From positions 1 to 25,166 of the forward strand of contig CALLQI010000016.1 of assembly GCA_938014885.1 (NCBI GenBank): a stretch of DNA of 25,166 nt, written 5' to 3'. Each line of letters starts with the position of its first letter. Position 1 is the first letter of the stretch. Shown here piece by piece: positions 14,104 to 22,779 of the stretch. Under the pieces are notes generated by a model, which searched no databases, was not told where the DNA came from, and worked only from the letters and a program-made list of their open reading frames with translations. The position numbers were made by a program, and so were the translations under genes. The DNA comes from an uncultured bacterium (lineage in GTDB: Bacteria > Planctomycetota > UBA8742 > UBA2392).

Positions 14104-15645
14104 ATGACCCGAGTTGCGACTTTGCTGGCACTGCTGCTCACCTCAGGCGCGCTCGCGGCCCAGCCTGCCCTGCCGCCCAATGGCGACAACGGCGGCAATG
14201 GCGGCACCGACAACACGGCCACACCCCCGGCCGGCATCTCGCGCGAAGAAGTTGAGGCCATGCTTGATGAGCAGCGCCGGGGCATGGAAGGCTGGATGCA
14301 GGACGAGATCGACACCGCGGTCAAGCGCCGGTTTGAAGACTTCTCGCCCATCCGTTCTCGTCGCGAGCTGTTCATCGAATTTTCGGGCGGCGTGATGGTG
14401 AAGTACCGCCAGTCGCAGAAGTCGGCCAAGGGCGACCAGCCCGACGGCGGCCGCCGGGCACCCGCGGGCATCAACCTGGGGCGCGCATGGTTTTCGGCCT
14501 TTGCGGGCTACAGCGACGTCGTCGAAAGCGAAGTCACCCTGCGCTACAACGGTGACTACGCGCTGCTGGATGAAGACATGCTGGAAGTCCCGCGCGCTGT
14601 CATCGTATACAACCGCCCCTTCAGCCAGTTCCTGCCCCAGGGCTACATCGCCGACAGCTTCCTGTTCGGCGTGGACGGGCACTTCTGGCGCCAGACCCGC
14701 GCCAGCGAAACCATGGCGCTGGGACACCGCGCGTTCCACCAGGACGAAGTGGTCCAGATGCGCTACACGCTGCGGATCCTTGAGAACTTCTACATGATCG
14801 GGGCCTTCAGCGACGGCACGCTGCTCGGGCGCGGGCAGGTCGATGACAGCAACAACTACCCGATCCTCGCCGACGACAAGACCCGCTACATCCGCGGCCT
14901 GGGCGAAGTGCGCGAAATCAGCCGCTACATCCAGGCGGAATTCGGCGCGGGCTTCATCTTCGACTTTAACACCACCAGCTTCCTGCGCAGCAGCGCCCAC
15001 TTCAGCCCGGAACAGGCCACCGCCAGCAACACCAACTACATCAACGTGCTGGCCTGGGGCAGCATTGACCAGCTCAGTTACAACGAAGTCAGCCTGATCG
15101 AAGGCCTGCAGCGCGTGCCCTTCTTCGGCGGCACCCAGGACAACCCCGAACGCCATGTGCGCCGCAGCAAGTGGCGCATGGGTGCCAACGTGGACTTTGC
15201 CCTGCGCATCGGCGGTGGCGACCTGTTCGTGAACGGCCACTTCATCCATGCCGAGGACGGCCGCCTGGTGCGCGATGCCTGGGGGGTTGAGCTGCGCTAC
15301 ACCTTTGAGCTGCCGCGCATCCCCTTCTTCCTGCGAATCACCCCGATGTTCCGCTACAGCGAGCTGGTGACCAACAACAACCACAACCCGCTGGATGCCA
15401 CGGACCCCTTTGCCCACCCGCTGCGCGTAAGCAGCGGCGCGGTGCCGGGCTTCAGCCTGGCGGACGGGGCGGGCTTCACGGCCAACCGCCGCGAATTCAT
15501 GCTGGGCGTAAACTTCACGCTGGCCCGCAACGTGATTCTGGGGTTTGAGCTGATCTTCAACGACGAAGACTTCAACCAGACCCGCAACGTAGGCAACGAC
15601 GTACCCAACACCTTCTATATGTTACGCATCGGCGCCGAGTTCTAA
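14104..15645 (+). CDS. Putative outer-membrane beta-barrel (porin-like) protein
   Basis: A 513-residue exported protein. It starts with a signal peptide (MTRVATLLALLLTSGALAAQ, cleavage near residue 19), then a Gly/Asn/Thr/Pro-rich linker and a short amphipathic helix (SREEVEAMLDEQRRGMEGWM, about 46-65) that could be a coiled-coil anchor or trimerisation stub. The remainder alternates hydrophobic and polar residues with many aromatic strand ends (ELFIEFSGGVMVKY, SEVTLRYNG, WRMGANVDFALRI, EFMLGVNFTLARNVILGFEL) and ends FYMLRIGAEF. A C-terminal Phe is the classic outer-membrane assembly signal. No Cys is evident. The overall plan resembles OprP/OprO-like porins with an N-terminal helix, but the family is not recognised and the substrate is unknown. 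Its leader is a heptad array with no clear ribosome binding site. It is not obviously linked to the ATPase operon downstream, from which a 460-bp repeat-rich spacer separates it. Confidence 0.78.
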   Translation: MTRVATLLALLLTSGALAAQPALPPNGDNGGNGGTDNTATPPAGISREEVEAMLDEQRRGMEGWMQDEIDTAVKRRFEDFSPIRSRRELFIEFSGGVMVKYRQSQKSAKGDQPDGGRRAPAGINLGRAWFSAFAGYSDVVESEVTLRYNGDYALLDEDMLEVPRAVIVYNRPFSQFLPQGYIADSFLFGVDGHFWRQTRASETMALGHRAFHQDEVVQMRYTLRILENFYMIGAFSDGTLLGRGQVDDSNNYPILADDKTRYIRGLGEVREISRYIQAEFGAGFIFDFNTTSFLRSSAHFSPEQATASNTNYINVLAWGSIDQLSYNEVSLIEGLQRVPFFGGTQDNPERHVRRSKWRMGANVDFALRIGGGDLFVNGHFIHAEDGRLVRDAWGVELRYTFELPRIPFFLRITPMFRYSELVTNNNHNPLDATDPFAHPLRVSSGAVPGFSLADGAGFTANRREFMLGVNFTLARNVILGFELIFNDEDFNQTRNVGNDVPNTFYMLRIGAEF

Positions 15646-15673
15646 CCGCCCGACACCACAGCCAACGGCAACC

Positions 15674-16053
15674 GCGGACGCGAAGCGCGCGAAGAACCGC
15701 GAAGAACGGCAACTGCAATACTGTTAAACGGCAACGACACAAATCCGCTCGCCGTCGCGTGCCGTTGCTGTTCTTGGTGCCTTCGTGTCTTCGTGTGGAC
15801 TAAGCAGTTCAAGCGGATCCAGACACGGGAACGGAGCTACGCAGTACGGCAACTGCATTCCCACACAAAGGCACTAAGCCACAAAGCACGGCAATCACGA
15901 TGAAGGTGCATCTCGTGGCGCACCTTTGCGTCGTGGCGTTGCGCCGTTGCCTTTGAACTGAAATGCAGTTGCCGTTCTTCGTGGTTCTTGGTGGCGCTTC
16001 GTGGGAAAACGCAGTTGCAGTTCTTCGCGGTACTTCGCGCGCTTCGCGTCCGC
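15674..16053. repeat. Nested inverted-repeat element, 380 bp, MITE-like
   Basis: The 43-bp arms 15674-15716 and 16011-16053 are inverted copies with 41 matches. Inside lie a perfect 14-bp inverted repeat (15846-15859 with 15962-15975, containing GGCAACTGCAT) and a small hairpin AAGGTGC-N10-GCACCTT (15903-15926). A third partial copy of the arm sequence occurs at 15964-16005. No coding ORF is convincing here and no target-site duplication was seen at the edges. It fills most of the spacer between the barrel gene and the ATPase operon. It may be a non-autonomous mobile element, or a structured leader RNA if transcription from upstream runs through. Confidence 0.75.
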
Positions 16054-16061
16054 AGTTCCCC

Positions 16062-16086
16062 GCAAGCTACAATGATCGAAGCTTGC
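16062..16086 (+). promoter_or_regulatory. Operator-like inverted repeat with possible -10 upstream of the ATPase operon
   Basis: GCAAGCT-N11-AGCTTGC is a perfect 7-bp inverted repeat 47 bp before the GTG start at 16133. TACAAT (16068-16073), close to the -10 consensus, overlaps its left arm, so a bound regulator would block it. No good -35 is seen at 17 bp spacing, as expected if an alternative sigma or activator is used. Confidence 0.4.
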
Positions 16087-16132
16087 AATTGCCCGGCCAC
16101 TGAGTTTGCATCCCTTCGCCGTTTCAGGGGCT

Positions 16133-19100
16133 GTGAACTTGGGCGAATACACCTTCCGGCAATACGCGCTGATCCGCCACCTCGAAAACGGGGTGATGGC
16201 TGGCGAACTGCTGCACCTGCCCGGTGTGCTGCGCCTTGCCGACAGCCCCGCCAAGCTCAAGCGCACACTCAGCCACGCCGGCCGGCGCTTCTTTGAATCC
16301 GCCGATGCTGACGCCCTTGGCACCATGCACGGCGATGCGCCCGAAACCATCCGCTTCCACGTCACCGTGCCAAAGCCCAAGCTGCCGCTCTGGACCGGCG
16401 AGCTGGAGCTCGCATTCGACGCCATCGTGAGGCCGGCCACCGGCCATGAGCGCGCCAGCGTGCCCGCGCTTGCACTCGACGTGATCGCGCCCGACCGCCC
16501 GACCCTGCTGCAACGCCTGAAGGCCGAGGCCACGGCCGCACTGGGGCGCAAGCGCATTACCAGCGACCTGCTGTCGCTGATCGACCTGCAGCGTGTGAGC
16601 GATCTGGAAGTGCTGCCCCTGAAGTTCAGCGCCGACGTGCCCTCGCCCAAAGAACGCGCCCTGCGCGAAGAAGGCAGAAAGGCCGAAACTTCGGTGCTCA
16701 AACAGGCCGCCATCGACCTTTGCGCGGCCGAGCTCGCACCCGCATTCGCGCGCGAGGCACTCGTCGCCCAGCTTGCGGCCCTGCTGGCCGAGCAAGCGCC
16801 GCAAAGCGTGCTGCTGGTCGGCCCCTCAGGCGTCGGCAAGACCGCGCTGCTGCATGAGCTGGTGCGTACGCGCCAGCAGCAAGGCTTTGCGCGTACTCCC
16901 TTCTGGGAAACCAGCGGCTCGCGCATTGTCGCGGGCATGTCCGGCTACGGCATGTGGCAGCAGCGTTGCGACGACATCCGCCGCGAAGCCGCCCGCACCC
17001 GCGCCATCCTGCACCTCGGCAACCTCGTTGAGTTGTCTGAAGTCGGCCGCAGCAACATGAATCAGCAGGGTGTGGCCGGTTTCCTGAAGCCATTCATCGC
17101 GCGCGGCGAGCTGCTGTGCGTGGCCGAATGCACGCCTGAGCAACTGCCGATCCTGGAACGCCGCGATCCGCACCTGCTGCAGGTGTTCCGCGTGCTGGAA
17201 GTGCCTGAGCCCGACGCGGCGCAGGCCAAGCGCATTCTCGAGTCCGCGGCGGCGGGCAAGGCGCAACCGGGTGCCTTGGACACGCTGGAGCGCGTGCACC
17301 GCCGCTATGCCGGGTATTCGGTGTTCCCGGGGCGGCCGCTGCGCTTTCTGCGCAATGTGCTCAGTGACGCCGGCACGCTGACCGACGCGCTGGTGTACGA
17401 ATACTTCTCGCGCGAGACCGGCCTGCCGCGCTTCATGCTGGATGCCGCCCAGCCGCTCGAGACCGCCACAGTACGCGACTTCTTTGAGTCGCGCGTAATC
17501 GGCCAGCGTGACGCGCTGGCACTGGTGACCGACCTGATGGCGACGGTGAAAGCTGCGTTGTCGCGGCCTCGCAGGCCGCTGGCTTCACTTCTGTTTGTGG
17601 GCCCTACGGGCGTGGGCAAGACCGAAACCGGCAAGGCGCTGGCGGAGTTCCTGTTCGGCAGTGCAATGCGCATCACGCGCTTTGACATGAGTGAATACGC
17701 CAGCCCCTCCGCCGTGCGCCGGCTGATCGGCGGTGACGGTGCCGCCGGCATCGAAGAAGGTCTGCTGACCGCGCGCGTGCGCGAGCAGCCCTTTGCGGTG
17801 CTGCTGTTCGACGAGTTCGAAAAGGCCCACCCGCTGTTCTTTGACCTGTTGCTACAGGTGCTGGGCGAGGCGCGGCTGACCGATGCTTCAGGCCGGTTGG
17901 CGGATTTCACGAACTGCGTGATCCTGATGACCAGCAACCTCGGCGCCGAGGGCTTCCAGCGCGAATCGCTGGGATTCGGCCAGAACGCGCGCGACGCCCG
18001 CGACCACTTCACCAGAGCACTCGAGAACTTCGTGCGCCCCGAGCTGATCAACCGCATCGACCGCGTCGTGCCCTTCCTGCCACTGCAACCCGATGAGCTG
18101 CTGGCGATCACCCGCCGCGAACTGGCGCAGTTGCAGCGCCGCGCGGGCCTGCGCGACAGCGGCACGAAGCTCACTATCAGCGAAGACGCGCTGCGCGAGC
18201 TTGCCCGCGGCGGCAACCGGCCCGGGCTGGGGGCGCGGCCACTCAAGCGCGAGATCGAGCAGCGGCTGCTGGTGCCGCTCGCCGACGCGATCAACAGCGC
18301 GCCCGGCGGCTATGCGCTGAGCGCCGAGGCCGCACTGGAGGACGGCCGGATCCGCGTGCTGGCCAAACCGCTGCTGGATGCGGCCGGGCAGCCCGTGCCG
18401 GTCGGCCGCGTGGACGCGGCAGCAGGCGGCCAGGCGGAGGCCTTGCGCGAAGTGACCGTGCTGCGGCGGCGGCAGCAGAAAGCCGACCGCGCGCCGCAAT
18501 TGCTGGCGCTGCGCAATGAGATGTTCCAGGTCGAGCGTTCGCTGCAGCGCCTGCGCAAGGAAGCGCACAAGGACACCCGGAAGGAAGCGAAGGAACGCAA
18601 GCAGCGCGACCACCGCCGCTACGCCGCATTCGAACAACGCATGGCGACGCTGAGCGAAGTCAACACCGCGTTCGCCGACGCGCTGGCCCGCACCCGCGAA
18701 ACGGAAGACCTGCTGCAACTGGCGCTGCTGGGCGAAGGTACCGACGCAGCAGCCGACGTCGCGGCCTGCAATGCGGCGTGGCACGAAGCCCTGCTGAAGC
18801 TGTGGCGCATGCGCCAACCCAGGGCCGATCTGTGCACGATGGTGATCCAGTCGCACAACCACGACCTGATGTTTGAACTGGCGCAGGCGTACTTCCGCGC
18901 CGGGCGCGCCCGCGACGCGGCCGCGCGCATGTACTGGATCAGCAAGGCCACGGGCGGCTTCAGCAAGGAACGCACCTCCGAGCTGCGGGCGCGCGCCACC
19001 AGCGACCCGGAGGCGAACTCGGCGCTGGCGCTGCTGCCGCAATGGGTCAAGGGCGACAAGCGGCCGGTGTTCCCCGTCAGCAATGCCGCCGGCGGCGTCG

Positions 19101-19459
19101 ATTCGTTCATGGACGAGCACAGTGGCGAGCCCGGCTGCCTTGCCGTGCAGCTTGAGCAGCCCGACATCGGCCTGTTCGCGATGGGTGAGGCCGGCCTGCA
19201 CAGCTTTGTGCAGGACGCGGGCCTTGAGCCCGTGCCGGTCAACGTGCAGGTGTTCGCGACTTCCGCGCTGCTGCACGAGTACGCTGATGTCGGCGGCACA
19301 CTGACGTTGCGGCGCGAATACCAGTTGCACCTGCGCCAGGCCTTCGACGACGTGCTGGCCGAAAGCCTGGTCTGGAGCGGCCGCGACCTCGCGGGCCTGG
19401 TCGCGCGCGCCATGGAGCGCGGCTTCGCGCGCATGCTGGAAGCGCAGGTGGGCCTGTGA
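16133..19459 (+). CDS. Divergent Clp-like double-AAA+ ATPase 1 with release-factor-like C-terminal extension
   Basis: Counted from the GTG at 16133 the protein has 1108 residues. Residues 1-200 form a domain with no Clp_N repeat. D1 (about 210-400) has Walker A GPSGVGKT (230-237), but its Walker B reads ILHLGN (292-297), lacking both acidic residues. There is no ClpB middle domain; a TGLP linker like the Clp TGIP leads into D2. D2 has Walker A GPTGVGKT (490-497), Walker B LLFDE (Asp560, Glu561), MTSN sensor 1, an RPELINRID arginine-finger region and GARPLKR sensor 2. The pore-loop GYVG is replaced by GDGAAG, and LGF (613-615) sits where ClpA has its ClpP loop. From 770 on come a coiled coil and a region with GEAGLHSF (around 1019) resembling release-factor PCRF. 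Likely an ATP-driven protein remodeller. Alternative starts are TTG 16106 and TTG 16139; AGGGG fits 16139 best by spacing. It overlaps the next gene by 4 bp. Confidence 0.85.
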   Translation: MNLGEYTFRQYALIRHLENGVMAGELLHLPGVLRLADSPAKLKRTLSHAGRRFFESADADALGTMHGDAPETIRFHVTVPKPKLPLWTGELELAFDAIVRPATGHERASVPALALDVIAPDRPTLLQRLKAEATAALGRKRITSDLLSLIDLQRVSDLEVLPLKFSADVPSPKERALREEGRKAETSVLKQAAIDLCAAELAPAFAREALVAQLAALLAEQAPQSVLLVGPSGVGKTALLHELVRTRQQQGFARTPFWETSGSRIVAGMSGYGMWQQRCDDIRREAARTRAILHLGNLVELSEVGRSNMNQQGVAGFLKPFIARGELLCVAECTPEQLPILERRDPHLLQVFRVLEVPEPDAAQAKRILESAAAGKAQPGALDTLERVHRRYAGYSVFPGRPLRFLRNVLSDAGTLTDALVYEYFSRETGLPRFMLDAAQPLETATVRDFFESRVIGQRDALALVTDLMATVKAALSRPRRPLASLLFVGPTGVGKTETGKALAEFLFGSAMRITRFDMSEYASPSAVRRLIGGDGAAGIEEGLLTARVREQPFAVLLFDEFEKAHPLFFDLLLQVLGEARLTDASGRLADFTNCVILMTSNLGAEGFQRESLGFGQNARDARDHFTRALENFVRPELINRIDRVVPFLPLQPDELLAITRRELAQLQRRAGLRDSGTKLTISEDALRELARGGNRPGLGARPLKREIEQRLLVPLADAINSAPGGYALSAEAALEDGRIRVLAKPLLDAAGQPVPVGRVDAAAGGQAEALREVTVLRRRQQKADRAPQLLALRNEMFQVERSLQRLRKEAHKDTRKEAKERKQRDHRRYAAFEQRMATLSEVNTAFADALARTRETEDLLQLALLGEGTDAAADVAACNAAWHEALLKLWRMRQPRADLCTMVIQSHNHDLMFELAQAYFRAGRARDAAARMYWISKATGGFSKERTSELRARATSDPEANSALALLPQWVKGDKRPVFPVSNAAGGVDSFMDEHSGEPGCLAVQLEQPDIGLFAMGEAGLHSFVQDAGLEPVPVNVQVFATSALLHEYADVGGTLTLRREYQLHLRQAFDDVLAESLVWSGRDLAGLVARAMERGFARMLEAQVGL

Positions 19460-22400
19460 AATTCAGCGTGCCCATCTACTGCGAAAAGTTCATCGCCGAC
19501 GGCGGCGAAAAGTTCATGGTGCGCCCGCTGTTTTTCTCCGACATTGAATCCGTGCGGCCGGAACTGAAACGCGCCGCCGATTCCGTGGCCGACGCCCTGC
19601 GCAAGCAGTTCCGGGCACTCGCCAACGAAGCCCGCCACGACGCGCTGGCCCAGCGTGCCTTCAGCCCCGACCTGCACGAAAGCCAGCTGCGCCTGCGCAT
19701 TGAGCTCAAGCGCCGCACCTTCGAAGCCGCGTTCCTGTTCGCCGAATTCGAAGCCGGCGGCCGCAAGGTGGCCTACACGCCGCGCCTGCCCGGCCTCACG
19801 TTCGAGGTGGCGCGCGGTGAAACGCTGGCGGATCGCGCGGCCAAAGTCCTGCACGCGTGGTACGCGGGGCTTGAGCGCGACGAACGCGAGTTCGACGCGG
19901 CGCTCGATGGCATTCGCGGCAACGCGTGGCTCAGCCACGTCGATTTCAGCGTGGACACCACCGAGCTTCCCGACGCCGACAAGGGCAGCAAGCGCGCCGA
20001 GATCGGCGGCTTCGGCAAGGCCGACGGCGCCGCTGAGCTCGCCCGCGTCGGCCGCAACCTCAACGACTTGCACCCGGAAGGGCTTTCCCGCGCGCTGCAC
20101 CGCGAACACGAAGTGTCTGAGCTGCAGCGCCTGCTGACGCAGCGCGAGGCCCGGCCGGTGATGCTGCTGGGCGGGCAGGGCGTGGGCAAAACCGCCGTGC
20201 TGCATGAGGCGCTGCGCCGCATGATTGACAACGCGCGCGACACCGGCGGGCGTGAGCGCGGCCGCAACGTGTGGCTGGTAAGCCCGCAGCGGCTGATTTC
20301 GGGCATGTCGTTCGTGGGCCAGTGGGAAGACCGCGTGCACGCGATCGTGCAGGAGTGCATCCGTCGCGGCCACGTGCTGTACTTCGATGACGTGGTGGGG
20401 CTGTTCTACGCGGGCATTTCGGCCAACTCGAAGCTGACTGTCGCGCAGGTTGTGAAGCCGCACATCGAGGCGCGCAAGCTGCGCGTGGTGGCCGAAATGA
20501 CGCCCGCAAGCCAGCGCATTTTGGCGGAGCTCGACCGCAGCTTCGCCGACCTTTTCCATGTGATCCCGGTGGCTGAGCCCGGCCGGCGCGACAACGCCGC
20601 CATGCTGGTGCACCTCGCGCGCGAGCTTGAGGCCAGGCACGAAGTCGCGTTCACGCATGAAGTGCTGCCGACGGTGCTCGACCTCACCGGCCGCTACTAC
20701 CGCGACCAGGCCTGGCCCGGCAAGGCCGCGGCGTTCCTGGAGCGGCTGGCGCTGCGCCACCGCGGCGGTGCCGTCGGGCGACAGGCCGTGCTGCAGGAAT
20801 TCGAGGCCCGCAGCGGCCTGCGCGTCAGCTTCAGCGACGACCGCGCGCGACTTCCCCGTGCGGAAGTGGTCGAAGCCCTGCAGCGCCGCGTGATCGGCCA
20901 GCATGGCGCGGTCGCGGCCATGGCCGACGCCGTCACGGTCGCCAAGGCGCGCCTGAACGACCCCGCGCGCCCGCTGGGGACTTTCCTTTTCCTCGGGCCC
21001 ACCGGCGTCGGCAAAACCGAGTGCGCCAAGGCGCTGGCGCAATGGATGTTCGGCGATGAGGCCCGGCTGATCCGCTTTGACATGGCCGAGTTCGGCGACC
21101 CGTACTCGGTGCATCGCCTTGCGGGCTCACCCGCTGAGCCCGACGGGCTGCTGACTTCCGCCGTGCGCCGCCAGCCCTTTGCGGTCGTGCTGCTGGATGA
21201 AATCGAAAAGGCCCACCCGATGGCCTTTGACCTGCTGCTGCAGGTGCTGGGCGAAGCGCGCCTCACCGACGCGCGCGGCCGCACCACCGACTTCAGCAAC
21301 TGCGTCATCATCATGACCAGTAATCTGGGCGCTTCGGAAACAGAAGGCGGCATCGGCCTTGGTGGCCACGCCCAGCGCGGCGAGCAGGCGTACACCGACG
21401 CCGCGCGGCGGTTCTTCCGGCCCGAATTCTTCAACCGCATCGACCGCATCGTGCCCTTTGCGCGCCTTTCGCGCGATGAAGTCGGCCGCATCGCACGGCT
21501 GCTGCTCGATGACGTGTTCCGGCGCGAAGGCCTGGCGCGGCGTCGCTGCGTGCTGCAGGTCGATTCCGCTGCGCTTGAGCGCGTGATCGACAGCGGCTAC
21601 CACCCGCAGCTGGGCGCGCGCGCGATCCGCCGCGAAATCGAGCGCGAACTGACCCGGCCGCTTGCGGCCCGGCTGGCGGCACTCAGCCCCGACGTGCCCG
21701 CGCTGATCCGCCTCATGGCAGGCCCCACCGGCATGGCCGTGCAGTTGATGCCGCTGCGCAAGGCGCATCCCGTGCCGCGCGCCGTGGCCACGCTGGATTT
21801 CAGCGACGCCGACGCCGTGGTTGCTCGCATGGACAGCGTGCTGAACCGCGCGGACGAAATGCTTGAGGCGCTGCGCCCGCAAGGTGCGGTCACCGCCAGC
21901 CTGACGCCGCAGCAACGCCGCTACTTCGCGCTGAAGCAGCAGGCCGAGTTCCTGGATAACGCGATTGAACGCTTTCTCGATTGGCGCGACGGCGAGCAGC
22001 AGCGCCGCAACCGTGCATCAGCCGATAGCACGCTGGCTCGCGCATCGGCCCGCGCCAAGCCTGCCACGCGTGAGCTGGTGCCCGTGGCCGCCGACGCGTG
22101 GCTGAAGCTTGAATCCGCGGCCCACGCCCGCGCGCTGCTTGCGGGCACGGAAGACAGCATGCCTGAGCTCGAGTCGCGCCTGCGCAAGCTCGCCGGTTCG
22201 GCCGCGATGCTGGATGCGATGCTGCGCCATGAAGCTCACGGCGACGACCATACCGAAGAACGCGCGCTGCTGTTCGCCCTGCCCGAAGGCGCCGACGCCG
22301 AGGCCAACGCCCGCGCGACGCTGCTGCTGCTGACACCCGTATTCCGCCGCCTTGAGCTCGGTGCCGAGTACCACTTCACCAAGCAGGGTGCCGGGCTTGA

Positions 22401-22779
22401 AATCTCGGGCTATCTCGCACACGCGATGGCGCAGCTTGAGGCCGGCACAAGCCTGTGGTGCGGCCGCCAGGGCCTGCAGCCGGTCAGCGTGCATTGCATG
22501 CCGCTGCAGCCGGGGCAATCGGTGCCCGACGCACTAACCGCCTGCCGCGCCCAGCAGCGCGACTTCGCGGCCAAGGTACAGGCCGGCGAGGCCGCCCCCG
22601 ACGACGCGCCCTTTGCGCCCGGCCCCGTGCTGCGCGTGATCTACGACGAGCCCGGTACGCCGCTGGAACACGCGCCGGTCCTGGATGCGCGCAGCGGGAT
22701 GCTGCTGCGCGAAAGCGGCCTCACGCCCGCGCTGGCGAACCTGCTGCTGCACGCGCTGCCGCTAGGGGGTGAGGCATGA
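19456..22779 (+). CDS. Divergent Clp-like double-AAA+ ATPase 2 with release-factor-like C-terminal extension
   Basis: 1107 residues from a GTG that overlaps the preceding TGA (GTGA), with AGGTGG upstream. It has the same plan as the neighbours. The N-terminal 210 residues are not Clp_N. D1 has Walker A GGQGVGKT (239-246) and Walker B VLYFDD (Asp311, Asp312), so the catalytic Glu is Asp. D1 keeps a pore-loop-like SFVG. D2 has Walker A GPTGVGKT (514-521), Walker B LLDE (Asp581, Glu582), FFRPEFFNRID and GARAIRR. Its pore loop is shortened to AGSPAEPDG, without an aromatic residue. IGL (633-635) occupies the ClpP-loop position. Residues about 800-1100 are helical, then match the layout of the RF1/RF2 helical plus PCRF domains: ERALLFALPEGADAEANA near 934 and GLEISGYLAHAMAQLEAG up to 997. 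No GGQ motif is present. Role: ATP-dependent protein remodelling is inferred; substrate unknown. Canonical ClpA, ClpB and ClpC are excluded by N-domain and pore loop. Confidence 0.87.
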   Translation: MKFSVPIYCEKFIADGGEKFMVRPLFFSDIESVRPELKRAADSVADALRKQFRALANEARHDALAQRAFSPDLHESQLRLRIELKRRTFEAAFLFAEFEAGGRKVAYTPRLPGLTFEVARGETLADRAAKVLHAWYAGLERDEREFDAALDGIRGNAWLSHVDFSVDTTELPDADKGSKRAEIGGFGKADGAAELARVGRNLNDLHPEGLSRALHREHEVSELQRLLTQREARPVMLLGGQGVGKTAVLHEALRRMIDNARDTGGRERGRNVWLVSPQRLISGMSFVGQWEDRVHAIVQECIRRGHVLYFDDVVGLFYAGISANSKLTVAQVVKPHIEARKLRVVAEMTPASQRILAELDRSFADLFHVIPVAEPGRRDNAAMLVHLARELEARHEVAFTHEVLPTVLDLTGRYYRDQAWPGKAAAFLERLALRHRGGAVGRQAVLQEFEARSGLRVSFSDDRARLPRAEVVEALQRRVIGQHGAVAAMADAVTVAKARLNDPARPLGTFLFLGPTGVGKTECAKALAQWMFGDEARLIRFDMAEFGDPYSVHRLAGSPAEPDGLLTSAVRRQPFAVVLLDEIEKAHPMAFDLLLQVLGEARLTDARGRTTDFSNCVIIMTSNLGASETEGGIGLGGHAQRGEQAYTDAARRFFRPEFFNRIDRIVPFARLSRDEVGRIARLLLDDVFRREGLARRRCVLQVDSAALERVIDSGYHPQLGARAIRREIERELTRPLAARLAALSPDVPALIRLMAGPTGMAVQLMPLRKAHPVPRAVATLDFSDADAVVARMDSVLNRADEMLEALRPQGAVTASLTPQQRRYFALKQQAEFLDNAIERFLDWRDGEQQRRNRASADSTLARASARAKPATRELVPVAADAWLKLESAAHARALLAGTEDSMPELESRLRKLAGSAAMLDAMLRHEAHGDDHTEERALLFALPEGADAEANARATLLLLTPVFRRLELGAEYHFTKQGAGLEISGYLAHAMAQLEAGTSLWCGRQGLQPVSVHCMPLQPGQSVPDALTACRAQQRDFAAKVQAGEAAPDDAPFAPGPVLRVIYDEPGTPLEHAPVLDARSGMLLRESGLTPALANLLLHALPLGGEA

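Noticed and set aside
14143..15417. 424-codon minus-strand frame opposite the barrel gene
   Set aside because: The plus strand has a signal peptide, alternating strands and terminal Phe, so it is the coding strand.
19187..19459. Release-factor GGQ catalytic domain at the end of ATPase 1
   Set aside because: VGGT occurs in ATPase 1 but no GGQ motif, and the remaining 80 residues are too short for the catalytic domain.
17888..21114. Long minus-strand open frames opposite the ATPase genes (480 and 831 codons)
   Set aside because: They mirror the plus-strand genes in GC-rich DNA and contain no recognisable motifs, while the plus strand encodes full AAA+ motifs throughout.
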